A stretch of DNA of 64,000 bases from DASXUX01 sp036504595 (GTDB lineage Bacteria; Planctomycetota; SZUA-567; H5-PLA8). Where the stretch lies: assembly GCA_036504595.1 (NCBI GenBank), contig DASXUX010000052.1:173481-237480 (forward strand), given 5' to 3'. The notes below the pieces were generated by a model that was given only the letters and a program-made list of their open reading frames with translations, had not been told where the DNA came from and did no database searches. Of the stretch, positions 58,510 to 64,000 are shown one piece after another. Both the position numbers and the translations under genes were made by a program. Position 1 is the stretch's first letter. Each line of letters opens with the position of its first letter.

Positions 58510-59433
58510 CTATCTCGGCTCGCTGTACTTGCGAATCTTTTCGTTTGTGCGGTCTTGTTCCAGCGCGTCAAAATTGTCCATATGCCGCTCGCGGTCGTCT
58601 TTTGCGCTGTCCCGGAACTCGTTGCCTCTGTTTTTACCTTCAATCGCGTGCCGCACTTCCCGGTCCTCCGCCAGACGAGTGCCCGGCGTCGCCGGCTTGA
58701 CCGTGTAAGTGACCAACTCTTGCCTAAAAACCTCCGTGTTATCGAAATATTTCGAGCGCCGCACCAGGCCGACGTCGGGCGCGAACCAGTACCGGAAAAC
58801 TTCCTTCCGGTCCCAAGATTCCTGCCGCGCCAGAGCGCAATTGTCGAACGTTCCCGCGGGCGTGCTGATCGACGAGGCGGCGGATTCGATCTGATAGTAC
58901 AGGTTGCGCCCGGTCTGAGCCGTCACGACCCATTTATATCCAGAATGCGGCGGCAGAATGAGCAGGTAGTTGCGGCCCCGCGCGCTTTGGAACCCGATGT
59001 ACCCGTTCTTTTTCGACCAGACTTGTTCAGCCGTGTCGTACACGGAGCGGTACGTCAGATCATCCACAGCGTCGCGCAGTTCTAAAGCCACCCGCCGCGC
59101 CGTGGCATTCCCCGACGGTTTGGCTTTGTCCGGATCCGAAAAAACGTCCGAGCTGGCCACGGCGGCATCCGCTCGCGGCTGAGGTCGAGCCTCCTCGCCG
59201 GCCGCAGCAGCCACATCGGCGTTGAGCGGCGCCGTATCCACGGCTTGCCCAGCCTCCATGCGTTTGAGCAGCGGAAGGTCGAGCAGGCGGTATTCCCAAC
59301 GGTTTCCGTCGCGCAGCGGAAAGTAATCAGTCCGCGGCACACTGCGCTCACAGCCAGTGAGCGCAAGGAAGCAGAGCAGGGCCAACGCCGTGAGCAGACG
59401 GGGAGACGGGGAGACGGGGAGACGGGGAGACAT
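58510..59433 (-). CDS. Predicted lipoprotein of unknown function
   Basis: 307 residues from ATG 59433. The N-terminus MSPRLPVSPSPRLLTALALL ends in the lipobox LTGC, so the protein should be acylated at Cys28 and attached to a membrane. The mature part starts TDYFPLRDGNRWEYRL, a motif of small beta-barrel-like lipoproteins, contains an Ala/Asp-rich loop and then beta strands (YIGFQSARGRNYLLILPPHS, GTFDNCALARQES). The last 50 residues are very charged. The signal peptide n-region is encoded by a CGTCTCCC simple repeat (59397-59431). The frame is open to 59550, but starting there would leave the signal peptide internal. Next gene downstream is the DUF4388 protein, same strand. Confidence 0.7.
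   Translation of the reverse strand: MSPRLPVSPSPRLLTALALLCFLALTGCERSVPRTDYFPLRDGNRWEYRLLDLPLLKRMEAGQAVDTAPLNADVAAAAGEEARPQPRADAAVASSDVFSDPDKAKPSGNATARRVALELRDAVDDLTYRSVYDTAEQVWSKKNGYIGFQSARGRNYLLILPPHSGYKWVVTAQTGRNLYYQIESAASSISTPAGTFDNCALARQESWDRKEVFRYWFAPDVGLVRRSKYFDNTEVFRQELVTYTVKPATPGTRLAEDREVRHAIEGKNRGNEFRDSAKDDRERHMDNFDALEQDRTNEKIRKYSEPR
59397..59431. repeat. CGTCTCCC simple repeat encoding a signal peptide n-region
   Basis: Four perfect GGGGAGAC units run into the start codon and encode SPRLPVSPSPRL in the coding direction. Confidence 0.75.
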
Positions 59434-59602
59434 CGCATGCCGGGCCAGCGAATTCCCAGCCGGCTGAAGCCGGCTGTGCCGAACGGCAGGCAGCTTGCGC
59501 GCAGAAAAATCCATCATTGAATATTTATCGGACCGTCTGCCGTTTGTCATTCGTTAATTGTCATCACGCTAATGACCAATGACAAATGACCGATGACTGC
59601 CG

Positions 59603-60538
59603 TTAGTTGCGCCCCATCTTCTTGAGCAGCGTCAGCGCCATGTCCGATGGGTTATCGCAGACCGCCACGCCCGCTTCGCGCAACGCGGCAACTTTTCCTG
59701 CCGCCGTTCCAGCTCCGCCGGAGACGATCGCGCCGGCGTGCCCCATGCGGCGGCCGGGTGGAGCGGTTCGGCCGGCGATGAACGCCGCGACGGGCTTGGT
59801 CATGTTCTTCTTGATCCAGGCGGCCGCTTCTTCTTCCGCCGAACCGCCGATTTCTCCGATCAGGACCAGACCCGCCGTCTTTGGATCATTCTGGAACATC
59901 GTCAGCACGTCGATGAAGTCTGTGCCTTTGACCGGATCGCCGCCGATGCCGACGCACGTCGTCTGGCCGAAGCCCGCTTCAGTGATCTGCCAGACAGCTT
60001 CATACGTGAGCGTTCCGGAACGCGAGAGCACGCCAAGGTCGCCCTTCTTATGGATGTAGCCGGGCATGATCCCAATCTTACATTCCTCAGGCGTGATGAC
60101 GCCCGGGCAGTTGGGGCCCAGAAGCCGCACGCCGGGCTTCAGCTTCAAGCTTTGCTGAACCTTGATCATGTCGAGCACTGGAATGCCTTCGGTGATGCAC
60201 ACGATCAGCTTGATCCCCGCGTCCGCGGCTTCAAGAATCGCGTCCGCGGCAAAGGGGGGCGGCACAAAGATCATGCTGGTGTCCGCGCCGGTTGCCTTCA
60301 CGGCCTGTTCAACCGTATTGAAGACCGGCAGCTTGACCGCGGCAGTCGCTTGCTTGCCATCGTAACCGCCGCCCGTATCCGCGGCCGGAATGTCGAACGT
60401 CGTACCGCCCTTGCCCGGCGTCACGCCGCCAGCCATCTGCGTGCCGTAACGGTAGCAGCCGATCGTATGCGTTGCGCCAGCCGATCCGGTAATGCCCTGG
60501 CAAATGACCCGCGTGTTTTTGTTGACCAAAATGCTCAT
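59603..60538 (-). CDS. sucD: Succinate-CoA ligase (ADP/GDP-forming) alpha subunit
   Basis: 311 residues; binds CoA and carries the phospho-His in the TCA-cycle interconversion of succinyl-CoA and succinate. Motifs: VICQGITGSAGATHT, AGGVTPGKGG, IVCITEGIPVLDM, LLGPNCPGVITP, LSRSGTLTYE, VGIGGDPVKGT and the phospho-His loop GRRMGHAGAIVSGG. Relative to Escherichia coli SucD there is an insert of about 18 residues after GGTTF (PAADTGGGYDGKQATAAVK). The sucC partner, normally directly upstream, is absent on this side; a rhodanese gene occupies the place. ATG 60538. Confidence 0.95.
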   Translation of the reverse strand: MSILVNKNTRVICQGITGSAGATHTIGCYRYGTQMAGGVTPGKGGTTFDIPAADTGGGYDGKQATAAVKLPVFNTVEQAVKATGADTSMIFVPPPFAADAILEAADAGIKLIVCITEGIPVLDMIKVQQSLKLKPGVRLLGPNCPGVITPEECKIGIMPGYIHKKGDLGVLSRSGTLTYEAVWQITEAGFGQTTCVGIGGDPVKGTDFIDVLTMFQNDPKTAGLVLIGEIGGSAEEEAAAWIKKNMTKPVAAFIAGRTAPPGRRMGHAGAIVSGGAGTAAGKVAALREAGVAVCDNPSDMALTLLKKMGRN

Positions 60539-60676
60539 GGTTGAGTCGTTATCCCTAAAAAAGAGTTTCTGATTTCCTGTTCCTGGTTTCTGGTTCGCAA
60601 GCGCTTGCTGTTAACTAAAACCAGAACCGCCGCTCCTCTGCGTCCTCCGCGCCCTCTGCGGTAAAAAGTTCCGTCC

Positions 60677-61660
60677 TCACTTCTCGATTTCAACATCGTC
60701 CCGATTGCCGTATTCCCGCCACCCGGCGGCGTAATTGCTCACATGTTCGAAGCCCATCAGCCACAGCGTGAAGTACAGATGCGCGCTGCGCCCGCCGGCC
60801 TGATCGTAAACGCAGATTTTCTGTTCGAGCTCCACGCCGGCCATGCGCAGCAACGTGTGAATCTCGGGCGGTGAACGCCACACGCGCGTATGCTCTTTGC
60901 CCGTCAGCAGAGCGCTCCATTCAATGTTCGCCGCGCCGGGAATGTGCCCGCCCGCCTTGCCGCGCACCTCCTCGCCCATGTATTCCGGCGTCGAACGCGC
61001 ATCCAACAGCGTCGTTGGCGGCAGTTTGCCCAGGCTGTGCACGCGCACGCGGAACTGCGAAAGCCCATCAAACGCACAAAGGCCGCGGAGCTTCTCGGCG
61101 GCTTTGAAAGTTCCAGGCGGCTGCGCAGGCGGCACAGCTTCCGTGGACCACGCACGGTTTTCTGCACGCCACTTTCCAGCGCCGCCGTCAAGGATCGCGA
61201 GGTGCTCGTGCCCATACGCGTGCAACGTGAACCACACGCGAGCGGCCAGGCGCCCGTCGTCCTCATCATAGATCACGACTTGGCTGTCGCCGTGGATTCC
61301 AGCTTCACCGCAAGCCGAAGCAACCTGCTCAGCCGATGGCATGAAGTACGGTGGCGACTTGGCATCCTGCAGCAGATCGGATTGAATGTTGCGCGCGCCG
61401 GGAAGGTGCCCGCTCCGGTATTCCTCTTGAGCCCGCGCGTCAACGATCAGCAGGCCTGGGTCCTTCTTCTGCAACCTCTCGGCAAGAACATCCGTGCTGA
61501 CGAGGCACTCCGCACGAGCAAACGTTTTGGGTGCAGGCGGCTCTGGCGGCGGGCTGTCAGCCGGCCCAGCCTGTTTCGGGTGAGTTGGCTCAGCCGCCAA
61601 GCCTGTTCGCGCTACAACGCACAGCAGCAAGAGGATGTGGCAGCGGCGCACGCGAAGCAT
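60677..61660 (-). CDS. Exported double-rhodanese-domain protein without catalytic cysteines
   Basis: About 327 residues from ATG 61660, with a signal peptide (LRVRRCHILLLLCVVARTGL, then AAEP). Rhodanese domain 1 (about 50-175: LLIVDARAQEEYRSGHLPGA, VVIYDEDDGRLAARVWF, DGGAGKWRAE) has Asp where a catalytic Cys would sit, as is usual for the N-terminal domain of thiosulfate sulfurtransferases. Domain 2 (about 190-320: LLDARSTPEYMGEEVRGKAG, HIPGAANIEW, YDQAGGRSAHLYFTLWLMGF) also has Asp in the active-site loop instead of Cys, so sulfur transfer is unlikely. The final WREYGNRDDVEI keeps the domain-2 fold. The frame is open to 61792 but the extension is not protein-like. Confidence 0.8.
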   Translation of the reverse strand: MLRVRRCHILLLLCVVARTGLAAEPTHPKQAGPADSPPPEPPAPKTFARAECLVSTDVLAERLQKKDPGLLIVDARAQEEYRSGHLPGARNIQSDLLQDAKSPPYFMPSAEQVASACGEAGIHGDSQVVIYDEDDGRLAARVWFTLHAYGHEHLAILDGGAGKWRAENRAWSTEAVPPAQPPGTFKAAEKLRGLCAFDGLSQFRVRVHSLGKLPPTTLLDARSTPEYMGEEVRGKAGGHIPGAANIEWSALLTGKEHTRVWRSPPEIHTLLRMAGVELEQKICVYDQAGGRSAHLYFTLWLMGFEHVSNYAAGWREYGNRDDVEIEK

Positions 61661-61754
61661 TAGGCTATCATTATCTACGGCGAGCGACGCGTCAAGCAAT
61701 ATGATAGCGCTTCGTGCCGCAGGCATCTGGCCTGCACCGTAGCGCTGCCGCGCC

Positions 61755-61880
61755 GTTCGTAGCCGCGGAGCGGCGCTACACGAGTAGCCCACGGCGTAAG
61801 CCGTGGGGGACAGACGGCCTTGGGTGCAGTGAGCCCCGGATGGGGCGACAGAGCGGTGCGCAATCGGATTGAACGGTTAC
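61755..61880. repeat. Structured repeat, 'GTAGCCC' family, copy 3
   Basis: GTTCGTAGCCGCGGAGCGGC start; CCCACGGC-GTAA-GCCGTGGG and GCCCCGGATGGGGC hairpins. It fills most of the divergent gap (61661-61928) between the rhodanese and recG, which also holds a TTTGCG simple repeat. Confidence 0.75.
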
Positions 61881-61928
61881 CAGGAAAGCAGTTCTTGGCG
61901 TCTTTGCGCCTTTGCGGTTCAAACAACT

Positions 61929-64000
61929 ATGGATCACCCAAACGCCACCGATCTCCTCTCGCACTCCCTTCAGTTCTTCAAAGGCATCGGTCCGGTCCGA
62001 GCCACGCTGCTGAAGCGCTTGCAGCTTGAAACCGTGCGAGACCTGCTGCTGCATTTCCCGCTCGTACACAAAGATCGCGCGAGCGTTACGCCAATCGCGA
62101 AGCTGATGCCGGACGTGGAATCGAACATCGTCGCGCAGATCATCGACGTGCGCGGCCGGGAGTTCCCCAATGGCAAGCGCAAGGTCGAAGCGCTGCTGCA
62201 AGACAAGACCGGTGCCATCCGCGGCGTCTGGTGGACGCCCTGGGTCGCCGAACGCCTTCTGCCCAACGCATGGGGCTTCTTCACAGCAAAGGTGAAGCTC
62301 TATAAGGAGCGGCTGCAGTTCGACAGCCCGGAGTTCGAAATTCTGCAGGAAGAAAACGAAGAAGGCGCGCCGCCGGCCTCAGAGCTGTCATCAGCCACGG
62401 GCCCCAGTTTCGGCCGCATCGTCCCGATCTACAGTCTGCGGCCCAAGCAGCGCCTGCCCAGCGGTGAGGAAGCGCCCGAGATTCATCTAACACAAAATGT
62501 GCTGCGCCGAATTGTTTTTGAAGCGCTGGAAATGGGCGCGGCCGAGCGGTTCTCGAACTTTTTGCCGCAAGCTCTGGCTCAGAAACTCAAGTTGATGCCG
62601 CTCGCGCCGGCAATCCGACAGTTCCACTTTCCGGACACCCTTGACAAAGCGTTCTCTGCCCGGCGGCGATTGGTGTTCGAAGAATTGTTCACCATTTCCA
62701 CAGGCGTGGCGCTGCGCCGAGCGGAAATCGAGCGGCACTCGTCGGCGCAAAAGCTTCCTCTGCTGCCCGTGATCGAAAAGCGCATCCACGCGCGCCTGCC
62801 CTTTCAGCTCACGCCCGCGCAGGATCAAGTGATTCACGAAATCGCCGCCGATATGGCCAGCAGCCGTCCCATGAACCGGCTGCTGCAGGGCGATGTCGGC
62901 AGCGGCAAGACTGCCGTTGCCGTCGCGGCGTTGCTGCTAACGGTCGCGCATGGCGGGCAGGGCACGTTACTGGCGCCGACAGAAGTGCTGGCGCAGCAGC
63001 ATGCGCGCCTGCTGGAGAAAATGCTGCAAGGCTCACGCGTGAAGATCGGCCTTCTGCGCGGCGCATCGACAACGGCGGAACGCAGCGCGTTTCTCCAGCA
63101 GCTTGCGTCCGGGGAGATCAACATCGCAGTCGGCACGCACGCCCTGCTGGAACCCGGCGTCACGTTCAAGTCGCTGGCGCTGGTCGTGGTCGATGAACAG
63201 CACAAATTCGGCGTCTCGCAACGCATGAAGCTGCGAGCCAAAAGCCGCTGGCCGCACGTGCTGGTGATGACCGCCACGCCCATCCCGCGCACCCTGGCCA
63301 TGACGCTCTACGGCGACCTGGACGTCTCGGTCATCGACGAACTGCCGCCCGGCCGCAAGCCCATCATCACCAAACACGTCCCCTCCGACCGTGTGGAGCA
63401 GGTCTACAGCTTCCTCAAGAAGCAGATCGACGAGGGCCGCCAGGCCTACGTGGTCTATCCGGTGATCGAGGAATCCGAAACCAAGGCCATGAAGGCCGCC
63501 GAGCAGATGTACCGGCATCTCTCCGCTGAAGTTTTCCCCAGCCTGCGCGTGGGCCTGATGCACGGGCGCCTGCCCGCCGACGAGAAGGAAGCCGCGATGG
63601 AAAGCTTCAAGCGCGGCGAAACCCAGATTCTGGTCTCCACCACGGTGATCGAAGTGGGTGTGGACGTGCCCAATGCCAGCGTCATGCTGGTCGAGCAGGC
63701 GGAGCGCTTCGGCCTGGCCCAGTTGCACCAGTTGCGCGGGCGCGTGGGACGCGGCGCGGCGCAGAGCTACTGCATCCTGGTGACGGAAAAGCTCAACGAC
63801 ACCGGCAAGGAGCGCATCCGCACACTGGTGGAATCGACCGACGGCTTTTACATCGCCGAGATGGATCTGAAGCTGCGAGGGCCGGGCGAGTTCTTCGGCA
63901 CCAAACAGGCCGGGCTTCCCTCACTGCGCATCGCCGACATTCTCCGCGACCAGGACATCCTGGAACACGCCCGCCGCGAGGCCGTGGACTTCGTCTCCTC
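61929..64000 (+). CDS. recG: ATP-dependent DNA helicase RecG, 3' partial
   Basis: About 690 codons to the window edge, with no stop. RecG regresses stalled replication forks and processes branched DNA. The N-terminal wedge/OB domain is visible (LLLHFPLVHKDRASVTPIAK, AQIIDVRGREFPNGKRKVEA). Helicase motifs: I GDVGSGKT (about residue 321), Ia LAPTEVLAQQH, II VVDEQHKFGV, III VMTATPIPRTLA, IV QAYVVYPVIEES, V VSTTVIEVGVDVPNA and VI QLRGRVGRG. ATG 61929 begins MDHPNATDLLSHSLQFFKGI; no strong Shine-Dalgarno. The C-terminal TRG-like end is just beginning at 64000 (LRDQDILEHARREAVDF), so only about 20 residues are missing by comparison with the family. Confidence 0.96.
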   Translation, partial: MDHPNATDLLSHSLQFFKGIGPVRATLLKRLQLETVRDLLLHFPLVHKDRASVTPIAKLMPDVESNIVAQIIDVRGREFPNGKRKVEALLQDKTGAIRGVWWTPWVAERLLPNAWGFFTAKVKLYKERLQFDSPEFEILQEENEEGAPPASELSSATGPSFGRIVPIYSLRPKQRLPSGEEAPEIHLTQNVLRRIVFEALEMGAAERFSNFLPQALAQKLKLMPLAPAIRQFHFPDTLDKAFSARRRLVFEELFTISTGVALRRAEIERHSSAQKLPLLPVIEKRIHARLPFQLTPAQDQVIHEIAADMASSRPMNRLLQGDVGSGKTAVAVAALLLTVAHGGQGTLLAPTEVLAQQHARLLEKMLQGSRVKIGLLRGASTTAERSAFLQQLASGEINIAVGTHALLEPGVTFKSLALVVVDEQHKFGVSQRMKLRAKSRWPHVLVMTATPIPRTLAMTLYGDLDVSVIDELPPGRKPIITKHVPSDRVEQVYSFLKKQIDEGRQAYVVYPVIEESETKAMKAAEQMYRHLSAEVFPSLRVGLMHGRLPADEKEAAMESFKRGETQILVSTTVIEVGVDVPNASVMLVEQAERFGLAQLHQLRGRVGRGAAQSYCILVTEKLNDTGKERIRTLVESTDGFYIAEMDLKLRGPGEFFGTKQAGLPSLRIADILRDQDILEHARREAVDFVS

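Noticed and set aside
60677..61660. Annotation as active thiosulfate sulfurtransferase
   Set aside because: Both active-site loops have Asp instead of Cys, so only the fold is supported.

Overview
The window is about 62-63% GC, densely coding on both strands, with Shine-Dalgarno sites of the GGAGG type in front of many genes. It looks like a chromosome segment of a free-living bacterium, most likely of the Planctomycetota/PVC group. That is an inference from style: a tandem Ser/Thr kinase, ECF sigma/FecR-like regulation, DUF4388/PEGA/beta-propeller and Hsp70-DUF3731 proteins, PQQ-propeller and PA14/SGNH-like secreted proteins, and intergenic regions full of palindromic repeats. No 16S rRNA, ribosomal protein or tRNA gene is visible to fix the phylum.

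Layout. 1-4100: a TPR/trypsin-like protease (cut by the window edge), a small membrane protein and a multi-TM protein with an STN-like domain. 4300-8700: repeats, then dnaG-rpoD. 8800-11320: a small exported coiled-coil protein convergent with a double-kinase-domain protein. 11395-17872: an NAD-salvage/ADP-ribose operon (pncB, nrtR, pncA, a Nudix ADP-ribose pyrophosphatase, three ADP-ribosylglycohydrolases) behind a strong promoter overlapped by an NrtR-type operator. 17858-21955: a dynamin-like GTPase and a GT2/GtrA/polytopic membrane cluster for envelope glycans. 21995-29610: M1 aminopeptidase with HEAT-like repeats, a nucleotidyltransferase-like protein, a Uma2 nuclease and clpC. 29959-34030: a PQQ-propeller protein followed by a low-density accessory patch with an hsdS scrap, small zinc-ribbon and KTSC proteins, paired AT-rich repeats and a frameshifted gene. 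34157-40739: apiosidase-like glycoside hydrolase, acyl-CoA synthetase, rhomboid protease, EamA transporter, clpP. 41151-44065: ECF sigma factor, zinc-finger anti-sigma/FecR-like protein and a Gly-rich secreted Spy-like protein. 44144-52385: an orphan protein, an Hsp70-family protein, a PA14/SGNH-like secreted protein coupled to a cellulose-synthase-like glycosyltransferase. 52723-64000: glyA, a sugar-isomerase-like TIM barrel, a DUF4388-PEGA-propeller protein, a lipoprotein, sucD, a double rhodanese without catalytic cysteines, and recG running off the end.

The most coherent functional unit is the NrtR operon. NrtR repressors respond to ADP-ribose, and this operon encodes enzymes that make NAD precursors, release ADP-ribose from proteins and hydrolyse ADP-ribose, so the signal molecule is produced and destroyed by the operon itself.

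The most unusual genomic feature is the number of structured dispersed repeats. At least six families occur. Several show compensatory changes in their stems between copies. Three families lie inside reading frames (dnaG, the acyl-CoA synthetase, the Hsp70-like gene), where they add in-frame peptides, and others form ribosome-binding sites or protein termini.
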